From Methanosarcina siciliae T4/M (lineage in GTDB: Archaea; Halobacteriota; Methanosarcinia; Methanosarcinales; Methanosarcinaceae), in NCBI RefSeq assembly GCF_000970085.1, contig NZ_CP009506.1:4953559-5017558 (forward strand): DNA of 64,000 nucleotides. The letters are read 5' to 3'. Shown here in pieces: positions 25,210 to 34,336 of this stretch. A program made the translations under genes and the position numbers. The notes beneath the pieces were generated by a model. That model was not told the origin of the DNA and searched no databases. It saw only the letters and a program-made list of their open reading frames with translations. How positions within the stretch are numbered: position 1 is the first letter of the stretch; every line of letters begins with the position of its first letter.

Positions 25210-25234
25210 ATTCCAGTACTTTTAAAAATAGGAA

Positions 25235-25266
25235 AAACCCGCGTTTTTCCGTTAACGCGGGGGTTT
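25235..25266. terminator. Hairpin between convergent regulator and S-layer genes
   Basis: AAACCCGCG (25235-25243) pairs with CGCGGGGGTTT (25256-25266), with two extra G residues bulged. It lies midway between two converging genes and could end transcription from both sides. Confidence 0.55.
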
Positions 25267-25313
25267 AAACTCGTTTTCGTTTAAGCTTTCTTTTTCTCGG
25301 CTTTATTTTCAGT

Positions 25314-28300
25314 TTACTTTTTTACAGACCTGATGAGTTCGTCCATCTTTGCCTGCAAGGCTGAAGCATCCATGCCACCTTTGGTAAACATATAAGCTAT
25401 TCCTCCGACCAGTAGCAGGATAATGGCTATCAGGGCATAAAGCAGGATAGAAGACTTCTCTTTTACCGTATAGGTGGCTTCCTGTCCCTCTATTTTGAGG
25501 GTATAGGTCCCTGGTTCCTCTTCGATATGTTCAAAGGTTACTGTTGTGCTTTGTCCTACATCAAGGGAAATCTGCTTGGAATCAACCGAACTTCCGTTCA
25601 TGATCAGTTCAACATCGTATTCTCCTGCGGCATTCCCCGTGTTTTCGGCATCAATAGTGATTGTTGCTTCCTTTCCGGCTGTAACCTCTATCGGATCAAC
25701 CACCAGGTTTGAGAACTCGAAGATAGCTTCATAGTCCTTTACATTGACTTCAACACTCTTGTCAATGAAGCCCTCTCCACTGGCGCTTATTTTTATTTTC
25801 CCGACTTCTTCCGTGGTGTAAGTGATCTGTCCGTCGGAGTCGGTTTCTCCTATAAGATCACCATCAGCTGAGACGTTTATACCTTCAATCGGGTCTCCTC
25901 CGATTGTGTTTAAAGCCTCTATGGTAATCGTATCTCCCACATACACAGTTTCGGGAGAAATATTGAGGCTCATTTTCTCTTTTTCAACATTAACTACCAT
26001 ATTCTTGTTCGCGGTGGTGTAGTCGTCCTTTGTTGCGGTTATCTTGAAAGTACCTACCTCTTCGGCAGTGTACTCAACAAGTCCATCAGCATCGGTTTCG
26101 CCTATTGTGGATGAGTTAACCTTTACAGTGACACCTTCTACCGGCTCGTCTTCTGCAGTCACTTCTATATCAAAAGTGTCGCCTACAATAATATCATCAG
26201 GCACGCTTATCGAGAGTTCCCTGCTGGCATCACTTCCAGTTTCGACTTCAACGAAGGGGTAGAACCTGAGAGTATTGTCATCAGCTGTCTTGAACTTGAC
26301 ATCACCCATTATGTCGATGGTTTCGTCATCATCAAGTCCGATGTCGTCTTCGTTCTTCATTGTGATGCCGCTTTCCGAGACGCTGCTGATCTCCATCTCA
26401 TCGAAGGAATCTCCGTTATTGATTTCAATGTACTCGTCCGAGATCTGGAAGATTCCCTCTGTGAAGACTGCAGAGGTTTCTTCACCTGAAAAAACCGTAC
26501 CGAAGTGGACAATGATTATGGGTATGTCTTCTGCATCCCCGAGTTCGGTTTCGTAGATGTAGTCATCGTCCGATGCAATGAAATCATCGTCAACGACGTC
26601 TCCGTCTTTTTCAAGCTGGACCCAGACGATGTCTCCATTAACGTCGACATCTAGGATGTTCAGGGAATAGCCTTCCTCAAGCACAAGGGCAGAACCTGAA
26701 TTCATGGACTCTTTGTCGTCGCTGTCTGTAAGGACTTTGGAAAGGACATTGTCCGAAAGAAGGCTCACATCGTCAATTTGTCCGTCGACGGTATCATCGG
26801 GATATCCTGCAAAGTATTTTTCTGCCATGAACCCGACAACTGTGAAATTTCCCCACTCGTCGTGTTCAAACTCAACTTCCTGGGGTGTGGATGTGTAGAC
26901 CAGTTTTCCGTCAGGGATTTCTCTACCATTCAGTTCTTCGATTGCCATCTCTTCGGTTCCTATCCCCTCATCTATGTTGTAATAGAAACCTTCAAAGTTG
27001 TAGGGAGTCCAGGTTGGGAGAGAGTTGTCTTCATCTTCATCATAGACAGTTCCGCGCAGTTCGTAAGTCCCTTCTTCAGAGGTATCAAGGACCGGTCCAA
27101 AGCGCAGTGTATTGTCATCAGCCACCTGAATCTGTATCTTGCCCATAAGGTCAATTGTGTCGCCCTTATCAAGGCTTATGTCGTCATCATTCTTCATTTT
27201 TATTTGATCGCTGCTGAGGGACGTTACTTCCATTTCCCCGTAGGAATCTCCGTTTTCAAGTTCCAGATAAGTGTCCGAAATCTGGAAGATTCCCTGTATG
27301 TAGACTGCAGAGATTTCAGTACTTTGGAAGACTGTTCCAAAGTGGATAATGATTATAGGTACGTCTTCCGCATCTCCGACTTCGGTTTCATAGACGTAGT
27401 CCTGGCCTGAGGCTATGAAATTGTTGTCAACGACGTCTCCATCCTTTTCAAGCTGGACCCAGACGATTTCCCCATTAATATCGACTTCTACGATTTCAAG
27501 GGCATAACCATCTTCAAGTTCAAAGGAATCTCCTGTATATGCGGACACTTTATCATCATTGTCGGTAAGGATCTTGGAAAGTACTCCGTCGGATATCAGG
27601 CTGACATCGTCTACATCGTCAACTGTGGTGTTATCAGTGTAGCCTGCGAAATATTTCTCTGCCATGAACCCTATTATCTGGTACGAACCCCAGTCATTGT
27701 ATTCAAAGTCGGTTTCAGTAGGTTTTGTGATGTACTCGATTTTCCCTTCATCTATGTTTCTGCCTATATCCGTGATTGTCATCTCTTCGGAAGATTCCCC
27801 GGAATCAAGGTCATAGTAGAAGCCTGAGTAACTCTGGGCATCCCATGTGTATGTAGTGGACAGCCCGAGGTCTTCATCCCAGATCCTGTTCCCGCTTGAA
27901 TAGTACTTGGACCGGACTGTCACATTCCACGTTTCTGTCACCGAATCATAATTATCGTCAGGATCCGTGACCACTGCTTCAATAGTGTAGTTGCCGGAAG
28001 TATCTGGCTCAAACTCGTATGAAGAAGAAGTTACGGTGCTACCGGTATCTGATTTCACTGACTCGTTATCGACAGACCACTCAACGTTGATATAACTCGG
28101 ACTGTCTGTAGCATTGACATAGAAAGTCTGGGATTCTCCTTCAGACATCTCAATTGTGGTATCTGAAGGGTCAATATCCACATCTATTTCATCGTCGCCT
28201 GAGGAAGAGGAGGAAGATACTGTCCATGTCCATTCATATCTGGCAGTTTCAGTACCATTCTGTGCTACAACAGTGACGTTATATTCAGTTGCTGAAGACG

Positions 28301-28799
28301 AAGCGTTTTGATATGTATCTGACTTGACTTCACTGGCCGGCGAACCAACGGTAACTCCGTTCATATACCAGGTAAAGTTAGCTACTTTGTTTGTCTCAAC
28401 ACTGAATTCTTGAGTCACATTTGTCTCTGTACTTGGATTTTGCTCAGGAGCGGTCTTTGTAATTTCCAATTTCTCAATGGTCCAAGTTCTGCTCTCCCCG
28501 GTTGATTGGACAGTTGCTTTTACATCATATGTGTCTGACTGAATTGTATGACTCAGAGTAGATGTATTCGTTGTATTGTCATAAGTTACCAGTGAGCTAT
28601 CAGGAGCAGTTCCGTCAACCAACCACTCAATAGTTGTTGATTCATTCGTTTGGATACTGAACGTTTTAAGTTCGCCCACTATCCCCAGAACAGTCGAATT
28701 CCCGTTGGGTGCTACTATATCAACTGCAGCTGCAGTCCCGCTGAATAGTAGCCCCAGCGCCAGAATTGCTGTTAAAATTTGTAGACTAGCTTTTTTCAT
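25314..28799 (-). CDS. S-layer protein with duplicated S-layer domain
   Basis: This 1161-residue secreted protein has a signal peptide (MKKASLQILTAILALGLLFS, then GTAAAVD). Asn/Ser/Thr-rich Ig-like domains occupy about 25-300. Two copies of the Methanosarcina S-layer domain follow (about 310-580 and 590-860). Each contains FYY(D/N)(L/I)D, GFMAEKYFAGY, WVQLEKDGDVVD and IIHFGTVF. After these come two Big/PEGA-like repeats (DIEVTAEDEPVEGVTVKVN and a related copy) and a CARDB-like domain. A C-terminal membrane anchor (LLYALIAIILLLVGGIAYMF) ends in a short charged tail. The many N-x-S/T sites suggest glycosylation. It forms or decorates the outer protein lattice. Confidence 0.9.
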   Translation of the reverse strand: MKKASLQILTAILALGLLFSGTAAAVDIVAPNGNSTVLGIVGELKTFSIQTNESTTIEWLVDGTAPDSSLVTYDNTTNTSTLSHTIQSDTYDVKATVQSTGESRTWTIEKLEITKTAPEQNPSTETNVTQEFSVETNKVANFTWYMNGVTVGSPASEVKSDTYQNASSSATEYNVTVVAQNGTETARYEWTWTVSSSSSSGDDEIDVDIDPSDTTIEMSEGESQTFYVNATDSPSYINVEWSVDNESVKSDTGSTVTSSSYEFEPDTSGNYTIEAVVTDPDDNYDSVTETWNVTVRSKYYSSGNRIWDEDLGLSTTYTWDAQSYSGFYYDLDSGESSEEMTITDIGRNIDEGKIEYITKPTETDFEYNDWGSYQIIGFMAEKYFAGYTDNTTVDDVDDVSLISDGVLSKILTDNDDKVSAYTGDSFELEDGYALEIVEVDINGEIVWVQLEKDGDVVDNNFIASGQDYVYETEVGDAEDVPIIIIHFGTVFQSTEISAVYIQGIFQISDTYLELENGDSYGEMEVTSLSSDQIKMKNDDDISLDKGDTIDLMGKIQIQVADDNTLRFGPVLDTSEEGTYELRGTVYDEDEDNSLPTWTPYNFEGFYYNIDEGIGTEEMAIEELNGREIPDGKLVYTSTPQEVEFEHDEWGNFTVVGFMAEKYFAGYPDDTVDGQIDDVSLLSDNVLSKVLTDSDDKESMNSGSALVLEEGYSLNILDVDVNGDIVWVQLEKDGDVVDDDFIASDDDYIYETELGDAEDIPIIIVHFGTVFSGEETSAVFTEGIFQISDEYIEINNGDSFDEMEISSVSESGITMKNEDDIGLDDDETIDIMGDVKFKTADDNTLRFYPFVEVETGSDASRELSISVPDDIIVGDTFDIEVTAEDEPVEGVTVKVNSSTIGETDADGLVEYTAEEVGTFKITATKDDYTTANKNMVVNVEKEKMSLNISPETVYVGDTITIEALNTIGGDPIEGINVSADGDLIGETDSDGQITYTTEEVGKIKISASGEGFIDKSVEVNVKDYEAIFEFSNLVVDPIEVTAGKEATITIDAENTGNAAGEYDVELIMNGSSVDSKQISLDVGQSTTVTFEHIEEEPGTYTLKIEGQEATYTVKEKSSILLYALIAIILLLVGGIAYMFTKGGMDASALQAKMDELIRSVKK

Positions 28800-29014
28800 A
28801 TTTTACCTTCTGAACCTTGTGCGTAAATTTTAATTGTCGTGAGAATATTGCAATTTGAATTATCTTACTTGAGTTAACTTTGTTCTATTTTTTCCTGAAT
28901 TTGTGGACTTTTAGAAGTCGATTGTTTTTTATTTTATCTCTCGCTTTACAAAATTTTATATTTTACGAATTTTTGTGTCAGGTGGTTAACTTTAATTTTT
29001 ATCAGGATGGACAA

Positions 29015-30031
29015 TTAACTGTTTTCGGCTTTCAGCTGCAGGTATCCCCGCTGCTCTATATTTGTCAGCCTGCATTCCGGGGATTCGAGCACAATACCGG
29101 TATCGTACTTTGTGCATTCTCCTATGATAGTCAAGTTACATATATTTTGTACTTTTTTCAGCCGTCCCGGGTCAACTGTAAAAATGAGTTCGAAGTCTCC
29201 ACCTGTGTAAAGGGCAAATTCCAGCAGTTCGCCGGGGTCCGAAGCAAATTCTCTGACTTCCTGGAGGATTGGAAGAGCTTCTTTCCGAATCCGGAAACCC
29301 ACCTTACTTTGCCTGGCAAGGTCGTAAAGAGACATGGCAAGGCCGTCACTTGTATCCATCATGGATGTAACTGCTCCCGATTCCGCAAGTTTCCGGGCTT
29401 CTCTGGTGCGGGGAACGGGTTCAAAAAGAGCCTTCAGAACGGTTTCACTGACCGATTTTTTTGACTGAATTGCTTCAAGGGCGACTCCGGCTGATCCTGT
29501 ATATCCCGTAACACAGACAAGATCTCCGGGTTTTGCCCCTTTTCGCAGGAGGAGCCGGCTTTTTTTAACTCTTCCGAGAGCTGTCCCTGTAATTGTCAGT
29601 TCTGCGTGAGTATCGAGGTCACCTCCGATAACAGAAGTCTCGCAGAATTCGGCGCATGCCTGTATGCCTTTTGCAAGTTCTTCAACAAAAGCAATTTCAG
29701 TATCTGCAAGCATGCCTATTGCCACAAGGAGGCCTGTTGGCTCTGCACCCATGGCTGCTATATCACTCAGGTTTACGGCTGCGGACATCCAGCCCATCTG
29801 CCAGGGGGTCATTTCCGGAGGAAAATCCGTAGTCCTGTGCAGCATATCGGTCGTGACAACCAGACAGTCTTCACCTTTCAGGTCAAGGACGGCACAGTCA
29901 TCGGAACCGGCACCTACAAGAATTCCTTCCTGTCCTCTCTCCTTTCCTTCAGGGGCATTAAAAATCTCAGATAAACGGGAGATTAGAGCGCGCTCTCCGA
30001 CTGAAGATACTTTTGTTTCTTTCATGGTCAT
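29015..30031 (-). CDS. thiL: Thiamine-monophosphate kinase
   Basis: This 338-residue enzyme of the AIR synthase/PurM-like ATPase superfamily phosphorylates thiamine monophosphate to the diphosphate cofactor used, for example, by Por. Marks are DDCAVLDLKGEDCLVVTTDM, the Mg-binding MGWMSAAVNLSDIAAMGAEP, VIGGDLDTHAELTITGTALG, VCVTGYTGSAGVALEAI and MMDTSDGLAMSLYDLAR. Two ATGs are possible (30031 and 30025); the ribosome binding site is weak for both. It stands alone. Confidence 0.93.
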   Translation of the reverse strand: MTMKETKVSSVGERALISRLSEIFNAPEGKERGQEGILVGAGSDDCAVLDLKGEDCLVVTTDMLHRTTDFPPEMTPWQMGWMSAAVNLSDIAAMGAEPTGLLVAIGMLADTEIAFVEELAKGIQACAEFCETSVIGGDLDTHAELTITGTALGRVKKSRLLLRKGAKPGDLVCVTGYTGSAGVALEAIQSKKSVSETVLKALFEPVPRTREARKLAESGAVTSMMDTSDGLAMSLYDLARQSKVGFRIRKEALPILQEVREFASDPGELLEFALYTGGDFELIFTVDPGRLKKVQNICNLTIIGECTKYDTGIVLESPECRLTNIEQRGYLQLKAENS

Positions 30032-30120
30032 TTTTTGGAAGCGATTACTTCCACTGTCCTTTTTTATAGATACTTACCCTTCTCCGGGTTAAAATGGACT
30101 GACTCTTTCTCCTTTATTTA

Positions 30121-30151
30121 ACTTTTGTAACCCCTGTGGTTACACAAAAGT
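30121..30151. repeat. Inverted repeat ACTTTTGTAACC / GGTTACACAAAAGT
   Basis: The two arms are complementary apart from a two-base insertion and are separated by CCTGT. The element lies about 90 bp upstream of thiL and could be a terminator-like hairpin, an operator or a transposon end. No coding sequence is attached; a 63-codon minus frame overlapping it is not convincing. Confidence 0.5.
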
Positions 30152-30430
30152 TTGGTGGTGCACATAAAGGATTTTTCGATCTATTCTCAGGAGTACAACA
30201 GGAAATATCCCCGGAGAAACTATGGGGGACTTTCCGGGATATCTGTACTTTCGAATACAGGCAATTGAATTCCAGGTAATGGGGTTTTACCAGGGGTTTA
30301 ATCATTTTCTTTTATGCTTTGGCATGTATAAGGCTTTTGTAAACTTCAAATTCATTTGAACCTAAAACATATTTTTTCTGTAGAAGTTTTGGTAAGATAA
30401 CAATCAGTAAAAAGACGAAGGGATGGCGCA

Positions 30431-30487
30431 ATGAAAGAACGGGTGGACAGGATAAAAGAGTTAATGGACACTATCAGGTCCGGATAA
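30431..30487 (+). CDS. Possible 18-residue peptide
   Basis: An ATG-initiated frame encodes MKERVDRIKELMDTIRSG, a charged amphipathic helix. It is preceded by AAGGGATGG at reasonable spacing and followed directly by 14-bp tandem repeats. It could be a small protein, or the broken start of a gene whose remainder was replaced by repeats. Very uncertain. Confidence 0.2.
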   Translation: MKERVDRIKELMDTIRSG

Positions 30488-30628
30488 GTTTACCTGGATA
30501 AGTTTACCTGGGTAAGTTTACCTGGGTAAGTTTACTTTATAGTCAGATATCTGTAATGTTTTTTTATCTTCAGGGTACAGTCAGATTATTCAGGGTACAG
30601 TCAGATTATTCAGGGTACGGTCAGATTA
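30482..30628. repeat. Two adjacent tandem repeats (14 bp x4, 20 bp x3)
   Basis: GGATAAGTTTACCT and its variant GGGTAAGTTTACCT run four times (30482-30537). CAGGGTACAGTCAGATTATT then runs three times (30572-30628). Both lie in non-coding DNA downstream of nrdG. A shorter 10-bp repeat, AGATAATCTC, runs about 30760-30794 into the end of nrdG. Confidence 0.9.
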
Positions 30629-30785
30629 GTGTTGTATTCGGATATCTATAAGGTTGTTTTATATCAGATACAGTAAGATTACTTTGTATTCAGGCATCAA
30701 CAAGACTGTTTTTGTTGCAGATCACAATGAGGTTGCTTGAAGGCGCCAGATAATTTCCGATAATTTCAGATAATCTCAGATAATC

Positions 30786-31580
30786 TCAGATAATTTCCTC
30801 TCCTTCCTCTCTTGTCCTTATCCTTACTTTTTCCAGAAAACCCTTTGCTATTCTTCCAAGTTCAAGAAGTTCTTCCCTCTCCAGGACCCTATTTTTCCTG
30901 AGTTTCTCCTCCAGGCCGTGTTCCGGAATTCCCTGCTGCAGCACATACGTGACCTCTTTATTTTTGACTTGTTCCGAAATCCAGGCTGCTATCCGGGAAA
31001 TTTCCCTTTCGTTCCCGATTAAGTCCCTGATTAACGTTGTCCGGAGTTCCAGTTCAAGGCCGCTGGTATCTGCTGTCTCGATGGTTTTTGCAACGGCTGC
31101 AGTGATCTCTTCCGGATTCTTTTTGACAGCAATGCTTGCCTCTTTGTATTCAACCCAACCTGCAACTTTTCCGTAAAGCTCCGGGTCGTCAAGAGGGGCT
31201 TTTACGTCGATAAAGAACTTATCAACCAGTTTTCGCTCGACCAGTTCGGCTGCTCTTTCGGGGTAACAACCATTTGTATGGACCCCTACCGCAAGCCCGA
31301 GAATTTTTGCAAACTCTGCAAGGGGAATTATAGCTTCCTGCATAAGGGGTTCTCCTCCTGAAAAAACAACTGCACTTACAAAAGGTTTCGATATTTTGAT
31401 CTGCTCTTTCAGAAAATCAAGTTCTACCAGACTCACTCCTTCAAGATAGGGATAGTTCTGGCAGTAAGGGCAGCGGAGGGGGCATCCCCTAAAAAAGATT
31501 GTGACCGCAGATTTTCCTGTCCAGTCAAGGGTTGAAAGCGGGACAGTGCCTGCGTAGTTTACCTTCATAGAAGTTACCAT
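30786..31580 (-). CDS. nrdG: Anaerobic ribonucleotide reductase activating protein
   Basis: This 264-residue radical-SAM activase generates the glycyl radical of NrdD. The cluster motif is CPLRCPYCQNYP (CxxxCxxC), preceded by LDWTGKSAVTIFFRG and followed by VVFSGGEPLMQE. It is longer than the minimal bacterial NrdG and resembles the archaeal form. It lies 32 bp downstream of nrdD on the same strand. Start codons at 31580 and 31568 are both possible. The extreme 3' end runs into a 10-bp repeat (AGATAATCTC), so the C-terminal residues may vary between strains. Confidence 0.92.
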   Translation of the reverse strand: MVTSMKVNYAGTVPLSTLDWTGKSAVTIFFRGCPLRCPYCQNYPYLEGVSLVELDFLKEQIKISKPFVSAVVFSGGEPLMQEAIIPLAEFAKILGLAVGVHTNGCYPERAAELVERKLVDKFFIDVKAPLDDPELYGKVAGWVEYKEASIAVKKNPEEITAAVAKTIETADTSGLELELRTTLIRDLIGNEREISRIAAWISEQVKNKEVTYVLQQGIPEHGLEEKLRKNRVLEREELLELGRIAKGFLEKVRIRTREEGEEII

Positions 31581-31612
31581 TTTCGGTTTAAATAAAAAAG
31601 GCTAAGGAACTC

Positions 31613-33997
31613 TTATCTGAGCTCCCTTGTAACATAGCGCTTCCTGTCCTTGAGTTCCTGGCGCTTACCCCTGTTCCAGCCTTCTACGGACTGGAGGTAC
31701 CCTGTGATCCTCGAGAGGTGCTGTACGTGTTCGGAACCGCATTTCGGGCATTTGTCCAGCAGGCCGGCGGCTACGTATCCCTCGTCGATGCATACGGTCA
31801 TGTCCCTGGTGAAGGCAAAGTAGCCTGTCTGGGTGTTCTTTGCTATATGCATTGCAAGTTCTTGCAGGCCTTCAGGGTCCGGTTTTCCTTCTCCAAGCCA
31901 GATATGCATGATATTTCCTCCGTCTACGATCGGGAAGAAAGTATGCTCATACTTTATTCTCTCAGGGAGAGACACGTCTGCACCTGGAGGGATGTGAGTC
32001 CCGTTGGTATAGTAAATCGGCAGGTCATGGGTCTCATTGATCTCTTTCTTTGCGCTTTTCAGGTCCCCTTTAATTGTGAGTTCGGCTTTTTCGGCATATT
32101 CCCTGTGCAGAAGATCTGAGACTGCAAAGCGCTGGGCTGTGGTTTCTGCAGGCGTCCTTGCAAGGGCAATCTCCATGTCGTTTTCCTTTGAGAGCTTCTG
32201 AGCATGCATTTTCATTTCAAACATTGCTCTGATGGCAAGCTTGTATGCAACAGGAGACTCGTGGATCTGGTAGCCGGTGTGGTACTGGACCATCTCATTG
32301 ATCCCTACTACCCCTATGGTATACACAAGGCTCTCGAAATCCACAGCCAGTGCTCCTTTTTCTCCGCTGTTCGGGTCCTTGGGGCACTGGGATGCAAAGG
32401 GGATCCTGTTTTTCCTGATCAGGCTGTTCATCCATCTTCGCTTGATCTTGAAAACTTCCACACACCTGTTCATCAGGGTCTTGAGTTCGGTGAAAAGCTT
32501 CTCATCATCGTATTCAGCCCTGTACGCAGCTCTCGGGCAGTTCAGGGACACGACCATCCATGAACCCATGGAGAAGTGCTTTCCATCCCTGAAATGCAGC
32601 TTGTCATCGAATTCTTTATCATCGGTAGGGTTTGCAGAGAACTGGTAGGCACAACACTGGTAGCATGAAATCCCCTCACCTGCGCCCCTGTATTCTGGGA
32701 GCTGGTTGTCAAAGTAAGGAGTTCCGAATTTGGCAGCCAGTTCAAAGGTCAGCCTGTACAGTTCTTTGTAAGTCGGAAGTTCGGGGTGAGCCTCATTGAA
32801 GCTTTCGTCTTCTTCCATGAAGTCGGGTTCGAGAGAGATTTCAGGCTTCGGGAAGCTGAAAGGTTTGCCCCAGGCATCTCCTTCGAGCATGACGTCCATA
32901 AGGGCCTTGAACCCGAGACGGACCTCTTTTTCGAATTCTCCGTAGGTTCTGAGAGGGGCATGTTTTCCGTCCCAGACTTTGCCCATGGCAACAACCGGAA
33001 TGTTTTTCCAGAGCTTCGGGACCCCCGGGGAAAGCTGCACCGAGGAAAAGACAGTCTGTCCGCCTCTTGCGCACATCATCTGCATCATCTCATAGACAAA
33101 CATCTGCATGAGCTGCTTTATTTCGACCTCGGACTTGCCTTCCAAATAGGGTGCAATAAAGGTCAGGAAGTTATAAAAGCCCTGTCCGCCTGCGAAATTG
33201 GTCTGGGCGGAACCCATTGCCTTTACCGCATGAAGGAACGCTACTTCAGCATTCTTTGCAGGTTTTGCAACGCTTGATTGGGTTCCTACGCCGTCAGGCA
33301 TGAGCCCGTAATAAAAGAAGTAGCGAAGGTCCCAGTCCTGGCAAAAAGGCCTTGTGCCCATGTATTCAAGGTCATGGATATGAAAGTCCCCGTTCAGGTG
33401 CAGGTCTGCAAGTTCTTTTGGCATCAGGAGGAGATTTTGCTCTTTGGACATCTTGTCGGCTTTTCTTTTGTGGGAGGTCTCGGCATTGTTCAGCTGGTTT
33501 GCGTTATCGTTTGCCCCAAAGCCGTATCCGGAGTCGATTTCGTAGGCATCATAAACAGATGCACCGACTCTTGTCATTATGTTTCTCCATTCCACGCGCC
33601 CCCTGTCAAGAAGTATATTGTTTACTATTTCCCGGATAAGGGGACCTGAAAGAAACTTGATGTTCATCTTTCGGATGATTTTTTCCGCTTCTTTTGCAAT
33701 ATCAACGGCTTCCTCTTTTGTGATTGCAGGTTTGGCGTAAAATATTTCGCTCAGTTTTGTTTCTTTCAGAAGCTGGTTCACAATAATGTTCCGATCCCAG
33801 TTAAGCATGAAACCGTCTGTTGTCCTTACCTTGGGGAGAGCGGAGACAGACAATCCATCAAGTGTCTTTTGCACGGGCTGATTGTCGGATAACTGGTCAT
33901 TTTTAGGGAGGGAAGAGATTGAGAGTCCGTCAAGTGTTTTTTTCCCTGACTGGTTCTCAGATAATTTGTCATCGTGTAAGAGAATATCGCCTGTCAT
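31613..33997 (-). CDS. nrdD: Anaerobic (class III) ribonucleoside-triphosphate reductase
   Basis: This 794-residue oxygen-sensitive enzyme converts NTPs to dNTPs. After an unusual N-terminus with a duplicated segment (KTLDGLSISSLPK, KTLDGLSVSALPK) comes the ATP-cone (about 57-150). The barrel follows, and the glycyl-radical loop RITGYLQS sits near the C-terminus. The zinc region reads VCIDEGYVAAG and then DKCPKCGSEH, so one of the usual four cysteines appears to be glutamate. Such NrdDs in Methanosarcina use a redoxin and ferredoxin-linked electrons rather than formate, consistent with the redoxin gene 87 bp upstream. NrdG is downstream. Confidence 0.94.
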   Translation of the reverse strand: MTGDILLHDDKLSENQSGKKTLDGLSISSLPKNDQLSDNQPVQKTLDGLSVSALPKVRTTDGFMLNWDRNIIVNQLLKETKLSEIFYAKPAITKEEAVDIAKEAEKIIRKMNIKFLSGPLIREIVNNILLDRGRVEWRNIMTRVGASVYDAYEIDSGYGFGANDNANQLNNAETSHKRKADKMSKEQNLLLMPKELADLHLNGDFHIHDLEYMGTRPFCQDWDLRYFFYYGLMPDGVGTQSSVAKPAKNAEVAFLHAVKAMGSAQTNFAGGQGFYNFLTFIAPYLEGKSEVEIKQLMQMFVYEMMQMMCARGGQTVFSSVQLSPGVPKLWKNIPVVAMGKVWDGKHAPLRTYGEFEKEVRLGFKALMDVMLEGDAWGKPFSFPKPEISLEPDFMEEDESFNEAHPELPTYKELYRLTFELAAKFGTPYFDNQLPEYRGAGEGISCYQCCAYQFSANPTDDKEFDDKLHFRDGKHFSMGSWMVVSLNCPRAAYRAEYDDEKLFTELKTLMNRCVEVFKIKRRWMNSLIRKNRIPFASQCPKDPNSGEKGALAVDFESLVYTIGVVGINEMVQYHTGYQIHESPVAYKLAIRAMFEMKMHAQKLSKENDMEIALARTPAETTAQRFAVSDLLHREYAEKAELTIKGDLKSAKKEINETHDLPIYYTNGTHIPPGADVSLPERIKYEHTFFPIVDGGNIMHIWLGEGKPDPEGLQELAMHIAKNTQTGYFAFTRDMTVCIDEGYVAAGLLDKCPKCGSEHVQHLSRITGYLQSVEGWNRGKRQELKDRKRYVTRELR

Positions 33998-34084
33998 TTT
34001 CTCATCTTCAGTAGTTATTTTAAGGAAGTTGTTTTAAGGAGGTTAGGTACGTTGTTTAGTCGTTTTTAAGTTTAGCGGGTTTTA

Positions 34085-34336
34085 TCACAGAATTCCCCGG
34101 AGTTTTTCCGAATTAACTTCTTCCCCACGGAAGATTTCGTCGTATGTCAGGAATTCGCTATTGATCTGTAATACAGGCGCTGTCACTGTGAAGACCCCGT
34201 TGAAACGCAGTTCGGTCAGAGCTTCCGGGGTGGACATATCTGCTACGTCGAAGGGTACTGAATTTGCTTCAAGATATTTTTTTAATTTGTTGCACTTCGG
34301 GCAACGTTCAGTTGTATAGACGATTATTTTTGCCAT
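34085..34336 (-). CDS. nrdH: NrdH-type glutaredoxin
   Basis: This 83-residue thioredoxin-fold protein has the active-site motif CPKCNKLKKYL (Cys12, Cys15), the TAPVLQIN cis-proline segment and FLTYDEIFRG. It is first in the redoxin-nrdD-nrdG operon. In Methanosarcina barkeri a redoxin encoded beside NrdD was reported to carry electrons from a ferredoxin-dependent disulfide reductase to the class III reductase. Position and motif suggest the same role here. The start is unambiguous in the visible frame. Confidence 0.88.
   Translation of the reverse strand: MAKIIVYTTERCPKCNKLKKYLEANSVPFDVADMSTPEALTELRFNGVFTVTAPVLQINSEFLTYDEIFRGEEVNSEKLRGIL

Noticed and set aside
30114..30305. 63-codon minus-strand frame overlapping an inverted repeat
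   Set aside because: It reads through the palindrome, has no recognisable domain and no start signal.
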